The translations under genes and the position numbers were made by a program. This document shows positions 9,394 to 17,954 of a DNA stretch of 64,000 bases, piece by piece. The notes beneath the pieces were generated by a model. That model ran no database searches. It saw only the letters and a program-made list of their open reading frames with translations, and was not told where the DNA came from. Source of the stretch: Citrobacter youngae ATCC 29220 (GTDB lineage Bacteria > Pseudomonadota > Gammaproteobacteria > Enterobacterales > Enterobacteriaceae); NCBI RefSeq assembly GCF_000155975.1, contig NZ_GG730299.1, positions 62,305 to 126,304 of the forward strand. Direction: 5' to 3'. Position 1 is the stretch's first letter, and every line of letters begins with the position of its first letter.

Positions 9394-10347
9394 TCAGGCT
9401 TTACGATTCTGTAATGCGATAAAGAGGATCAGCACCGCGCCCCACAGCGCCATCGTCAGATAGCTGCTAACCCCCAGCAAGTTAAGGCCGCTTTCCAGCA
9501 TTTGCAGCACAATCAGCGCCAGCACCAGGCCGATAATGCGCCCGAAGCCGCCATCCGGGTTGATGCCGCCGAGGACGGAGGCAAGGATGGTGACCAGCAG
9601 GTAGGATTCGCCGTATCCGGCTTTGGCCGAGTTGAATTTCGCCATCATCAGAATGGCGGCGACCCAGCCGAGCAGGGCAGAAATCACGTACACGGAAATT
9701 TGTACCCGTACGGTGTTCACGCCGCTGTAGCGGGTAGCTTGTTCATTGGAACCGACGAGATACAGGCTGCGTCCAAGCGTGGTGTGCTCCAGCAGCACCC
9801 ACAGCAGGATGGCGACCAGCAAAAAGAGCAGCAGCGCTACCGGAATACCGGCAATCGTGGCGTTACCCAGATATTGAATGGCGGTCGGGAAACCGGAAAT
9901 CACCGTCCCGTTGGAGAGCAGAATATTCAGCCCGGAGATAAGCGTCATCGTACCGAGCGTGGCGAGAATTGGCGAGACGCCGACCCAGGCAATTAAAGCG
10001 CCGTTGAGCGTGCCGATAGCCACCGCCACCGCTGCGCCTGCCAGCAGCGCCAGCGCCAGAAACAGCGGGTTATCCGGATGGGCGACGATAATTGCCGCCA
10101 TTACCAGCGAGCAGGCGTTCGCCCCGGCAATGATCGACAGGTTAATGCCGCCGGTCAGCATGGTCATGCCCATACCCAGAGCCAGCATGCCAAGGATCGG
10201 CAGCTGTGAGCCTATCGACTGAAAGTTAGCGACGCTGAAAAAACGGCTGCCGAGCAGGGCCGAGAAGACCAGGGCGACAACCACAATAATGACGCATTGC
10301 AGACGAATGATGGCATCACCGGGTAAAAATCTGGCGATTGTTTTCAT
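9394..10347 (-). CDS. Sugar ABC transporter permease (RbsC/AraH family), second permease
   Basis: A 317-residue integral membrane protein of the BPD_transp_2 family with about 8-10 hydrophobic segments. The family signature LLVTILASVLGGINPDGG (roughly 260-277) contacts the ATPase. It starts one base after the stop of the other permease gene, so the two are co-translated and probably form a heterodimer, as in LsrCD or RhaPQ. Part of the six-gene sugar import operon. Confidence 0.87.
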   Translation of the reverse strand: MKTIARFLPGDAIIRLQCVIIVVVALVFSALLGSRFFSVANFQSIGSQLPILGMLALGMGMTMLTGGINLSIIAGANACSLVMAAIIVAHPDNPLFLALALLAGAAVAVAIGTLNGALIAWVGVSPILATLGTMTLISGLNILLSNGTVISGFPTAIQYLGNATIAGIPVALLLFLLVAILLWVLLEHTTLGRSLYLVGSNEQATRYSGVNTVRVQISVYVISALLGWVAAILMMAKFNSAKAGYGESYLLVTILASVLGGINPDGGFGRIIGLVLALIVLQMLESGLNLLGVSSYLTMALWGAVLILFIALQNRKA

Positions 10348-10348
10348 C

Positions 10349-11338
10349 TCAAAGCTCCCTTGCCAGTTTGCGTTTTTCGTTCCAGGCCGTGGCGCTAATG
10401 CTGACCAGGATAATGGCGCCGCTGAATACGGTGTGCCAGTAAGAGGAGACGCTGAGCAGCGTCAGGCCATTCTGTAAGAAGGCCAGTAGCACCACGCCGA
10501 GTAGCGTTCCGGTCAAGGTGCCGCGCCCGCCGCTCATGCTGGTGCCGCCGAGCACGACCGCCGCCAGCACCGTCAACTCAAAGCCGAGCAGCGAATTGGG
10601 CGCAACGGACTGGGTGATTTGCGCCTGCACCACGGCGGCAACGCCAGCCAGAATCCCCATGTAGCCATACACGTAAAAATGCAGTTTCAGCAGATTCAGC
10701 CCCAGACGAGAAGCCGCGTCGCGGTTGCCGCCCATGGCGTAAACCTGACGACCAAGACGGGTATAGTTCATCAGCACGGCGGTAAAGATGATCACCGCCG
10801 CCAGGCACAGCAGGGGCAGCGTCAAGCCGTAGTCGTAGCCATCCGCCGCGGTAAACGACAACCAGTTGATGCCGTTCATAAACCAGTCCGGGAAGCCGTA
10901 CAGCCAGGTACCTTTGGTGGCGTAGACCAGCAGGCCGTAATAGACGTTCAGCGTGGCGATGGTAATGATGATCGCGGGAACGCGCAGCCGGTAGACCAGA
11001 AAACCGTTGATCAGCCCGAGCAGCAGACCCACCGCCATCGCGATGGCTAAAGCCAGCGCGAAGTTGCCGCCGTGAGCGATAACCCAACTGGCCATCGCAT
11101 ACTGGGCAATCGCGGTCATCGCCGGAAATGAGATGTCGATCCCGCCGGAAATCAGCACCACAAACAGCCCGCAGGCGAGAATGCCGAGGATCGCGTAGCT
11201 GGTGGCCACATCCGTCAGGTTCCCCAAAGACAGGAACTCATCGGTACTGACGCTCAGCCCGACGGCCAGGGCCACAACCAGCAGGCCCAACCAGAATTCG
11301 TGTTGCCCGATTAAACGGGAGAGACGCAGATTATTCAT
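10349..11338 (-). CDS. Sugar ABC transporter permease (RbsC family), first permease
   Basis: A 329-residue membrane protein of the same family as its neighbour. The EAA-like signature ELTVLAAVVLGGTSMSGGRG lies near residues 260-280. The ATG overlaps the end of the ATPase gene by eight bases (ATGAATAA), giving translational coupling. Two non-identical permeases are typical of LsrCD- and rhamnose-type importers and less so of RbsABC, which uses one. Confidence 0.87.
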   Translation of the reverse strand: MNNLRLSRLIGQHEFWLGLLVVALAVGLSVSTDEFLSLGNLTDVATSYAILGILACGLFVVLISGGIDISFPAMTAIAQYAMASWVIAHGGNFALALAIAMAVGLLLGLINGFLVYRLRVPAIIITIATLNVYYGLLVYATKGTWLYGFPDWFMNGINWLSFTAADGYDYGLTLPLLCLAAVIIFTAVLMNYTRLGRQVYAMGGNRDAASRLGLNLLKLHFYVYGYMGILAGVAAVVQAQITQSVAPNSLLGFELTVLAAVVLGGTSMSGGRGTLTGTLLGVVLLAFLQNGLTLLSVSSYWHTVFSGAIILVSISATAWNEKRKLAREL

Positions 11339-12839
11339 TGATTACCTCGACCACTTCAGCAATCTCCTCTTCACGACAGTGATGAGGATTAAATTCCGCC
11401 ACCAGCCTGCCGCGACGCATTACCAGCACGCGATGGCTGTTGTAATACGCTTCCGGGATTTCATCGCAAATCATCAGCACTGCCATCCCCTGTTCCGCCA
11501 GGCTGCGGGCTATCTGGTAAATCCCCTCTTTGTTGGCGATATCCACGCCGACGGTGGGGGAGTCGAGGATCAGGATGCGCGGATTAGTCGCCACCCATTT
11601 GGCAATGGCGATACGCTGGGCATTACCGCCGGAAAGGGTTTTGACCGGCAGATGCGGATCGGAGACTTTAATGTTCAGCTCACGGATCAAGTCGGCGACC
11701 AGCTTTTGCGCTTTACGGTGATCGAGCAGGCCGCTGCCGGTATGCAGCCGATCAAACACCGTGACGATGGTGTTGTCGTAGATCGACTGTTCCATGATCA
11801 GCCCCTGCGTCAGGCGATCTTCGGAGACATAGCCGATCCCGTGTTTGATGGCGTCATGGTTATTGCGCAGAGTGACCGGCTGGCCGTTGATGCGTATTTC
11901 ACCACTTTCCGGGTGGGTCATGCCGAACAGGCTTAGACAAAGCTCGGTGCGCCCGGCGCCCAGCAGACCGACGATGGAGACAATCTCGCCGCCGTGCAGC
12001 GACAGATTAATATTTTGATATTTACCCCGACGGCTGAGATTGCGCAGCTCCAGCAGCGGCTCTTGCTCAACAGCGGGCCTTTCCGGCAGCGGGCTGTAGT
12101 GGAAGCGTTGCCCGGTCATCAGGAAGGCCAGCTCGTGGCTGTCCAGCTCACTGGCAGGGTATGTGCCCACCAGTTTGCCGTCGCGCATTACGCTGATGCG
12201 GTCCGCCACTTCCATCACTTCATCCAGGCGGTGGCTGACAAATACGACGCAAATTCCGGCGGCTTTCAGTTCGTTCACCACCCGTAGCAGGCCGTTAACT
12301 TCCTGGCGGGTCAGCGAGGCGGTGGGTTCATCCATAATCACCAGCCGCGCATCGGCGGCAATCGCGCGGCAAATGGCGACCAGCTGCCGGTCGGCAATCG
12401 ACAGCTTTTCGACTTTTTTATCGGGATCGATGTTCACGCCGATGCGCTTCATGGCGGCCAGCGCCTGCTGTTTCATGGCGCCACGGCGTACCCAGATATC
12501 GCCACCCGGCAGGTAGCGGTTGACTGCGATATTTTCCGCCACGCTAAAGTTAGGGAATAACGACAGGTCCTGATAAATAACCTGAATGCCATAATGGGAA
12601 GAGAGCTGCGGCGTCAGGTGGTGGAACAATTTACCATCGAGTAAAATCTGTGCGCCTTTTTCCGGCTGATATACCCCGGAGATCACTTTGATAATGGTGC
12701 TTTTACCACAGCCGTTTTGACCCGCCAGACAGTGAACTTCGCCTTTTTTCAGCGTCAGATTCACCTTATCCAGCGCCAGCACGCCCGGGAATTGTTTGCT
12801 GATATTCTCAAGAGTGATAAATGCGGTGGTGTCTGTCAT
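11331..12839 (-). CDS. Sugar ABC transporter ATP-binding protein (RbsA/MglA type, two ATPase domains)
   Basis: A protein of about 502 residues with fused nucleotide-binding domains. The N-terminal domain is complete: Walker A GQNGCGKSTI and Walker B VIMDEPTAS. The C-terminal domain is degenerate: its Walker A position is GLLGAGRTEL without Lys, and its Walker B ends LDSPT instead of DEPT, although the LSGGNAQR signature is intact. That asymmetry is normal in this family. An in-frame ATG exists 27 bases further upstream (12866), but only the ATG at 12839 has a ribosome site (AGGGG, 8 bases away). It energises uptake with the two permeases downstream. Confidence 0.87.
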   Translation of the reverse strand: MTDTTAFITLENISKQFPGVLALDKVNLTLKKGEVHCLAGQNGCGKSTIIKVISGVYQPEKGAQILLDGKLFHHLTPQLSSHYGIQVIYQDLSLFPNFSVAENIAVNRYLPGGDIWVRRGAMKQQALAAMKRIGVNIDPDKKVEKLSIADRQLVAICRAIAADARLVIMDEPTASLTRQEVNGLLRVVNELKAAGICVVFVSHRLDEVMEVADRISVMRDGKLVGTYPASELDSHELAFLMTGQRFHYSPLPERPAVEQEPLLELRNLSRRGKYQNINLSLHGGEIVSIVGLLGAGRTELCLSLFGMTHPESGEIRINGQPVTLRNNHDAIKHGIGYVSEDRLTQGLIMEQSIYDNTIVTVFDRLHTGSGLLDHRKAQKLVADLIRELNIKVSDPHLPVKTLSGGNAQRIAIAKWVATNPRILILDSPTVGVDIANKEGIYQIARSLAEQGMAVLMICDEIPEAYYNSHRVLVMRRGRLVAEFNPHHCREEEIAEVVEVINE

Positions 12840-12892
12840 GGACAATACCCCTGCGCGCGTCCGCATGGACGCTAAGTGTTAGTTTTGGTTGA

Positions 12893-12918
12893 TAGCGCCG
12901 ACCAGACGGTCGGCGCTA
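12893..12918 (-). terminator. Intercistronic hairpin between binding-protein gene and ATPase gene
   Basis: Perfect 11-base stem TAGCGCCGACC / GGTCGGCGCTA with a four-base loop, just after the binding-protein stop. Such structures commonly protect the upstream mRNA or attenuate, so that the periplasmic protein is made in excess over the transporter. No T-run is visible. Confidence 0.6.
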
Positions 12919-12943
12919 AGGTTCCCTGGTGTTGGCTAAAGCC

Positions 12944-13927
12944 TTAGAAACCGAGTGATTGGGCGTTGTCTTTGGTGACTTCGAGGATCTTGTTAAAGCG
13001 GATCACTTTCTTCTCCGTGTCGATATCGGCTTTCCCTAAACCATCAATACTCAAATCGGCGTTAACTTCTTTACCCTGCAGCAATTGATCGGCCACCGTT
13101 ACCAGCGCGTAGCCTGCGTCTTTTGGATCCCACAGCAGCGCTTTCTTGATATCACCGCGCATCAGGTAAGGCGCAGCCTGTGCTGGCATGGCGATCCCGA
13201 CGACGGCGATTTTATCTTTGGCGCGTTTTTTCTGTACCGCCTGACCCGCACCGATAGGACCCAGCGAGCCGAAGCCGATAATGCCCTTCATCTGCGGATA
13301 GGTTTTCATCAGGTCCAGCGTGGTGGCATAGGATTTATCGATGCTTTCCGCCACCGGCAGACGTGAGGTGACCTCGAACATCTCCGGATATTTTTCTTTC
13401 TGATACTTAATTGCATAATCCGCCCATGCGTTATGCAGCGGGACCGTCAGCGAACCGACATAGATGGCGTAACCCCCTTTGCCGCCCATGTTTTTCGCTA
13501 ACTCATCGACGTTGGCCTGCGCGTATTTTTCACTGTCGATGGTTTCGATATCCCACTGGCCAATGTGCTCATCCGGGGATTCGTGCGTCAGCACCACAAT
13601 GCCTTTGTCGCGCGCTTTTTTCAGCACCGGCTCAAGGACTTTGGCATCGTTAGGCACCACGATGATCGCGTTAACGTTTTTGGCGATCAGATCTTCAATC
13701 ACTTTGACCTGCTGCGCAGGGTCCGGCGTGGACGGTCCGGTCTGGTAAGCATTCACATCCAGTTTTTTTGCTGCTTCATTCACGCCGGTTTCCATGCGGT
13801 TAAACCATGGGATCCCGGTGACTTTGGCAACCACAGCAATTTCATATTTTTCCGCCGCAAAGGACGTGCCGGACAACATGCATGCAGAAACCAGGGTTGC
13901 ACTGAGTAATGCGAGTTTGAATTTCAT
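12944..13927 (-). CDS. Periplasmic sugar-binding protein of ABC importer (LsrB/RhaS-like)
   Basis: A 327-residue protein with an N-terminal signal peptide (about 24 residues, ending GTSFA before AEKYEIAVV). The mature part is a type-1 periplasmic binding fold of the LsrB/rhamnose-binding cluster, marked by GIPWFNRMETGVNEAAKKL (about 39-57), DPAQQVKVIEDLI and AIIVVPNDA. A VSAC sequence inside the leader loosely resembles a lipobox, but the downstream signal peptidase I site is better. It is the first gene of the operon. The ligand is unknown; the kinase suggests a pentose, pentulose or related sugar. LsrB-type proteins bind AI-2, but the other operon genes do not match lsr. Confidence 0.85.
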   Translation of the reverse strand: MKFKLALLSATLVSACMLSGTSFAAEKYEIAVVAKVTGIPWFNRMETGVNEAAKKLDVNAYQTGPSTPDPAQQVKVIEDLIAKNVNAIIVVPNDAKVLEPVLKKARDKGIVVLTHESPDEHIGQWDIETIDSEKYAQANVDELAKNMGGKGGYAIYVGSLTVPLHNAWADYAIKYQKEKYPEMFEVTSRLPVAESIDKSYATTLDLMKTYPQMKGIIGFGSLGPIGAGQAVQKKRAKDKIAVVGIAMPAQAAPYLMRGDIKKALLWDPKDAGYALVTVADQLLQGKEVNADLSIDGLGKADIDTEKKVIRFNKILEVTKDNAQSLGF

Positions 13928-14340
13928 AGTTGTACCTTTCGTAGGGGGCAGGACATGTCACGGCGTGAAGTTAACAACGAATGGAAGAGGGAATGAATCA
14001 TAAATTTCGTGAATGTGATCTGCGCCCGTTAATGTAAATTTATAGAAAATAAATGGTTATTTTTTGGTTAAATTTGAAAGAGTTTATATTCAATTTGTCA
14101 AATTTAATGTTAAAAAAACATTAATATGAAACCATATATTAACATTTTGTTATCATTTGACGTAAGTTTTGGCGATGAGACGATATTTGGGCAGGTATTA
14201 CAGAAGAAGAAATTATCGAAATTGAGAACTGAATCGATACCGGAAAAGGGTGCTCAACATTTTTTCGTTCAATGTTATCCTCACCACTCCCTCGCCATAG
14301 GCTGAACCCATGGCGGTCTGGATTTTATCGTGGAGAATTT
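13928..14340. other. Divergent promoter region between the sugar operon and zevA
   Basis: About 410 bases, strongly A/T-rich from 14030 to 14170, with no supported gene. It holds the promoters of the binding-protein gene (minus) and of zevA (plus). A half CRP-like TGTGATC at 14014-14020 lacks a good partner. A 9-base imperfect stem (14293-14301 with 14307-14315) lies in the zevA leader. No regulator gene for the sugar operon is nearby. Confidence 0.5.
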
Positions 14341-14979
14341 ATGCAACGCGTTCAGCGCATTATTGTCACGTTGTTTCTCGCTGTCCTGTCCTTTAGCGCA
14401 GGCGCGCATCCCCACAGCTTTATCCATCTGAAAACCGAAATCGTGAGCGAGAATAACCAGTTCGTGGCGCTGAAAATGCGCTGGACGATGGATGAAATCA
14501 CCTCGGCGGACCTGCTTTACGACGCGGGCAATGCCAAACCTGGCTCGGAGATCTGGAAAAAACTGGCGGCGGAAGTGATGGCCAACGTTCTCGGACAGCA
14601 CTATTTCACCGAGGTGTGGCATGACGGGCAAAAGGTAAAGTTTAAAAACAGGCCGACGGAATACGGCATGGAGCGTGAGGAACATCAGGCGGTGCTGACG
14701 TTCGTTCTACCATTAGCTGAACCGCAGCCGCTGAATGGGCAAAAATATACCATTTCAACCTTCGACCCGACCTACTACGTCGATATGAGCTATGACCAGG
14801 ACAGCGACGCCAGGCTGTCGCAGGCGATCGGTCAGCAATGCCGTATTTCAGTACACACCCCGACGCCGAATGAACAGACGCTGAGCTTCGCGCAGTCGCT
14901 GGATAAAGAAGACGCCCCGCCGGAGGATATGGAGTTGGGTAAACAGTTTGCACAGACGGTGACGCTGCAATGTCAGTAG
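14341..14979 (+). CDS. zevA: DUF1007 periplasmic metal-transport accessory protein (ZevA-like)
   Basis: About 212 residues beginning with a signal peptide (MQRVQRIIVTLFLAVLSFSAGA) and then HPHSFIHLKTEI, the conserved His-rich start of DUF1007 proteins. The frame is open upstream to 14272, but GGAG lies 6 bases before the ATG at 14341 and the signal peptide starts there. In Haemophilus the DUF1007/NicO pair ZevAB is needed for zinc homeostasis. Here it overlaps the permease gene by ten bases. The metal (Zn, Ni or Co) is not certain. Confidence 0.78.
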   Translation: MQRVQRIIVTLFLAVLSFSAGAHPHSFIHLKTEIVSENNQFVALKMRWTMDEITSADLLYDAGNAKPGSEIWKKLAAEVMANVLGQHYFTEVWHDGQKVKFKNRPTEYGMEREEHQAVLTFVLPLAEPQPLNGQKYTISTFDPTYYVDMSYDQDSDARLSQAIGQQCRISVHTPTPNEQTLSFAQSLDKEDAPPEDMELGKQFAQTVTLQCQ

Positions 14980-15950
14980 TTTATCAGCCACGTCCCGCCG
15001 GACGCCGCTGGCTCACGCTGTGGCCGCTGGCACTATTTTTGTTGCTGGCGGCAGGCGGCATACTGTGGCTATGGCAGGCCTGGCCGCAGGTGATGATGAA
15101 AAGCATCGTCTGGCAGCGCGAAGTAAACCAACAGATGAGCGGGTTGCTGAAAGCGGTGGCCGCCAGGCCGACCCAGGCCGGGGGATCGCTCTTGCTGTTC
15201 AGTTTTCTCTATGGCGTATTGCACGCGCTGGGGCCGGGACACGGGAAAATTGTTATTACCACCTGGCTGGCGACGCATCCGTCGAAGCTGAAGTCGAGTA
15301 TCGGCCTGACGCTGGCTTCTTCTCTCTTGCAGGGGCTGGTGGCGATTGGGCTGGTGGTCGTGGTGCTGACGATACTGCAATTGCCAGCCCGACAGCTGCA
15401 TATGAGTAGTTTTTGGCTGGAGAAGGGGAGTTATGCGCTGGTTGGCGTGCTGGGCGTTTTACTGTGCGTTCGTGCGCTGAAGAAATTGCGCTTGCTGCTG
15501 CGTCGTCCGACATTTACCGCCTTCACGCCGCACCATGTCCATCATGATGGCTGCGGCTGTGGGTATCAGCACCTGCCGAACCCTGAACAGGTGCAAAGCG
15601 GTGATGACTGGCGCGCCCGGCTGATGATCGTTCTCTCTATGGGAATGCGCCCATGCTCCGGGGCGATTATGGTGCTGTTATTCAGTAAAGTGATTGGCGT
15701 CTTTAGCTGGGGCATGGCGTCGGCGCTGGCAATGGCGGCGGGAACGTCTTTAACGATTACGTCACTGGCTTTATTGGTACACAGTTTTCGCTCGCTGGCG
15801 GTGAGACTTAGCGGACATAAAGCGCCGGTATTGTGGCGACAAATTGGCTGGACGACGCTGGCATTAGCCGGTGGCGCACTATTGATCGCGGCAGCGGTGG
15901 TGATGTGGATGAGCGCGGTGCCGGTGGGGCGAGGGATAAGACCGTTTTAG
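14970..15950 (+). CDS. zevB: NicO/RcnA-family metal permease (ZevB-like)
   Basis: A 326-residue inner-membrane protein of the nickel/cobalt transporter (NicO) family. The metal-binding HALGPGHGK motif is at about 86-94. A second family motif, GMRPCSGAIMVL, is at about 226-237. Between them is a His/Cys-rich loop, HHVHHDGCGCGYQHL (about 190-204), a likely cytoplasmic or periplasmic metal-handling segment. About six to seven hydrophobic helices. It is translationally coupled to the DUF1007 gene. A ZevB-type zinc role is inferred from the partner gene; RcnA-like Ni/Co transport is the alternative. Confidence 0.8.
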   Translation: MSVVYQPRPAGRRWLTLWPLALFLLLAAGGILWLWQAWPQVMMKSIVWQREVNQQMSGLLKAVAARPTQAGGSLLLFSFLYGVLHALGPGHGKIVITTWLATHPSKLKSSIGLTLASSLLQGLVAIGLVVVVLTILQLPARQLHMSSFWLEKGSYALVGVLGVLLCVRALKKLRLLLRRPTFTAFTPHHVHHDGCGCGYQHLPNPEQVQSGDDWRARLMIVLSMGMRPCSGAIMVLLFSKVIGVFSWGMASALAMAAGTSLTITSLALLVHSFRSLAVRLSGHKAPVLWRQIGWTTLALAGGALLIAAAVVMWMSAVPVGRGIRPF

Positions 15951-15956
15951 CACTGT

Positions 15957-16052
15957 TGTAGGATGAATGCCTGATGGCGCTTCGCTTATCAGGCCTACGG
16001 GGAGCAAGCATTGTAGGCCGGATAAGACGCGAAAGCGTCGCATCCGGCGCCA
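15957..16052. repeat. REP/BIME palindromic elements
   Basis: Two inverted REP-type units, TGCCTGATGGCG...TATCAGGCCTAC and GTAGGCCGGATAAG...GCATCCGGC, fill the gap between the convergent zevB and suhB genes. Confidence 0.85.
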
Positions 16053-16059
16053 CAGCAGA

Positions 16060-16863
16060 TTAACGCTTCAGCGCGTCGCTCAGTTCGTCACGCATATTGG
16101 CCAGCATGGCTTTTACTACGCGCGGGTTACCTGCAACGATATTGCCGGTCGCCATGTAGTTATGGCCGCCGGTGAAGTCGCACACCAGGGCGCCAGCTTC
16201 ACGGGCAATCAGCTCACCGGCGGCGAAATCCCACGGGCGCAGGCCAATTTCAAAATAACCGTCAACGCGTGCGGCGGCAACGTAAGCCAGATCCAGCGCG
16301 GCAGAGCCGGTGCGGCGGAAGTCAGCGCATTCGGTAAACATGTTGCCAAGGATTTTCATGTAAGACGCGGCGTGTTGCTTCGCTTTGAACGGGAAGCCGG
16401 TAGCGATGATGGTGCCGTCCAGATCGCGGGCGGTGCTGCCGCGCAGACGGTAGCCGTTCAGCTGTGCGCCCTGGCCGCGGGTAGCGGTGAACAGTTCATT
16501 GCGCATTGGGTCATAAACAACGGCGACTTCAGTACGGCCTTTGATGCGTACTGCGATAGATACCGCGAAGTGCGGCAGACGTTTTACGAAGTTGGTAGTG
16601 CCATCCAGTGGATCGATAACCCATTGAACATCCTGATCTTCACCAGCGTGTTCACCGCTTTCTTCGGTGATGATGGTGTGCTGCGGGTAAGATTTGCGAA
16701 TCGTTTCGATAATAATCGCTTCGGCGGCTTTATCGACGTTAGTCACGAAATCATTGCTGCCTTTCTGGCTGGTTTCTACAGAGTCTGGGGTTTCGTAGTG
16801 TTTGGCAATTACATTACCCGCCTTGCGCGCTGCGCGCACGGCGATGGTCAGCATCGGATGCAT
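16060..16863 (-). CDS. suhB: Inositol-1-monophosphatase / Nus-factor SuhB
   Basis: A 267-residue Mg-dependent phosphatase of the IMPase family. The metal-binding motifs are EESGEHAG (about 67-74), DPLDGTTNF (about 84-92) and WDFAAGELIAREAGA near residue 225. In E. coli it hydrolyses inositol monophosphates in vitro. It also acts with NusA/B/E/G in rRNA antitermination and represses its own expression. It is divergent from trmJ with about 120 bases between them, the standard enteric arrangement. Confidence 0.95.
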   Translation of the reverse strand: MHPMLTIAVRAARKAGNVIAKHYETPDSVETSQKGSNDFVTNVDKAAEAIIIETIRKSYPQHTIITEESGEHAGEDQDVQWVIDPLDGTTNFVKRLPHFAVSIAVRIKGRTEVAVVYDPMRNELFTATRGQGAQLNGYRLRGSTARDLDGTIIATGFPFKAKQHAASYMKILGNMFTECADFRRTGSAALDLAYVAAARVDGYFEIGLRPWDFAAGELIAREAGALVCDFTGGHNYMATGNIVAGNPRVVKAMLANMRDELSDALKR

Positions 16864-16981
16864 CGGTCTCTCTCACTGGATGTTAAAGAACGGGAAAACG
16901 GCGCAGAGTATAGCAGCGAGTTCGGAATATGTCTTCGTTTTATGATAATATGCCCGAATAATCTTTAGCCGAAGAAATACA

Positions 16982-17713
16982 ATGCTGCAAAATATTCGAA
17001 TTGTGCTGGTGGAAACCTCTCACACTGGCAACATGGGCTCTGTGGCCCGCGCTATGAAAACCATGGGGTTAACTAATCTGTGGCTGGTAAATCCTCTGGT
17101 CAAACCGGACTCCCAGGCCATCGCTCTGGCGGCAGGCGCCAGCGATGTTATCGGCAGCGCGCAGATCGTCGATACCCTTGATGAAGCGCTGGCGGGATGT
17201 AGCCTGGTGGTAGGCACCAGCGCGCGCTCCCGGACGCTGCCGTGGCCGATGTTGGATCCGCGCGAATGCGGCTTAAAAAGCGTCTCTGAAGCGACGAACT
17301 CGCCCGTGGCGCTGGTGTTTGGCCGTGAACGCGTGGGCCTGACTAACGAAGAGCTGCAGAAGTGCCATTATCACGTCGCCATTGCCGCGAACCCGGAATA
17401 CAGTTCGCTCAACCTGGCGATGGCGGTGCAGGTCATTTCTTATGAAGTGCGCATGGCCTGGCTGGCGACGCAGGAAGGCGATAAGACCGCAGAATACGCA
17501 GAAGCTGAGTATCCGCTGGTGGATGATTTAGAGCGTTTTTACGGTCATCTGGAACAAACGCTGCTGTCGACCGGATTTATTCGCGAAGGCCATCCGGGAC
17601 AGGTGATGAACAAGCTGCGCCGTCTGTTTACGCGCGCGCGCCCGGAAAGCCAGGAGCTGAACATTTTGCGCGGAATTTTGGCGTCGATTGAACAGCAGAA
17701 TAAAAGCAAGTAA
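16982..17713 (+). CDS. trmJ: tRNA (Cm32/Um32) 2'-O-methyltransferase TrmJ
   Basis: A 243-residue SPOUT-family methyltransferase. The N-terminal knot fold begins [21 protein letters not shown]. The S-adenosylmethionine-binding knot motifs [13 protein letters not shown] (about 113-125) and [18 protein letters not shown] (about 140-157) are intact. The C-terminal dimerisation extension ends near [11 protein letters not shown]. Methylates the ribose at position 32 of certain tRNAs. It lies immediately upstream of iscR, as in E. coli. Confidence 0.95.
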   Translation: MLQNIRIVLVETSHTGNMGSVARAMKTMGLTNLWLVNPLVKPDSQAIALAAGASDVIGSAQIVDTLDEALAGCSLVVGTSARSRTLPWPMLDPRECGLKSVSEATNSPVALVFGRERVGLTNEELQKCHYHVAIAANPEYSSLNLAMAVQVISYEVRMAWLATQEGDKTAEYAEAEYPLVDDLERFYGHLEQTLLSTGFIREGHPGQVMNKLRRLFTRARPESQELNILRGILASIEQQNKSK

Positions 17714-17721
17714 CTGCGTTA

Positions 17722-17798
17722 ATGCCGGATGGCGTTTCGCTTATCCGGCCTACGAATCGTGCGGCCTGTAGGCCAGATAAGCGAAGCGCCATCCGGCA
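17722..17798. repeat. REP/BIME palindromic elements
   Basis: Inverted pair of GCCGGATGGCG...TTATCCGGCCTAC type units, directly after the trmJ stop. Confidence 0.85.
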
Positions 17799-17821
17799 AA
17801 GGAATACCGCACGGAACGTCA

Positions 17822-17872
17822 AATACCTGACTAAATTAGTCAAGTAAATAGTTGACTGATTTAGTCGGGAAT
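17822..17872 (+). promoter_or_regulatory. Tandem type-1 IscR operators and isc promoter
   Basis: ATACCTGACTAAATTAGTCAA (17823-17843) and ATAGTTGACTGATTTAGTC (17848-17866) both match the type-1 IscR consensus (GACT...AGTC core). The second contains the -35-like TTGACT at 17852-17857. [2Fe-2S]-IscR bound here should repress the whole isc operon when Fe-S supply is adequate, as in E. coli. Confidence 0.88.
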
Positions 17873-17881
17873 GTCAGACTT

Positions 17882-17933
17882 GCCCCTGCTATGCAATACC
17901 CCCATTTTACAATAAAAAACCCCGGGCAGGGGC
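17882..17933 (+). other. Leader inverted repeat upstream of iscR
   Basis: GCCCCTGC (17882-17889) can pair with GCAGGGGC (17926-17933) around a 36-base loop in the iscR leader or promoter-proximal region. It could shape the 5' end of the mRNA; no function is assigned. Confidence 0.4.
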
Positions 17934-17954
17934 GAGTTTGAGGCTAAGTAAGAC

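Noticed and set aside
12944..13927. LsrB, AI-2 quorum-sensing receptor
   Set aside because: The fold cluster is similar, but no lsrK, lsrF, lsrG or lsrR homologue is present, and the kinase is of the ribulokinase type.
14010..14030. CRP-like site upstream of the sugar operon
   Set aside because: Only one half (TGTGATC) is good; the second half does not match TCACA at the right spacing.
14100..14340. Zur box upstream of zevA
   Set aside because: Scattered GTTAT sequences do not form the GTTATAnnATAAC-type dyad.
15967..16968. 333-codon plus-strand frame across suhB
   Set aside because: Begins inside REP elements and runs antisense to suhB, whose motifs are complete on the minus strand.
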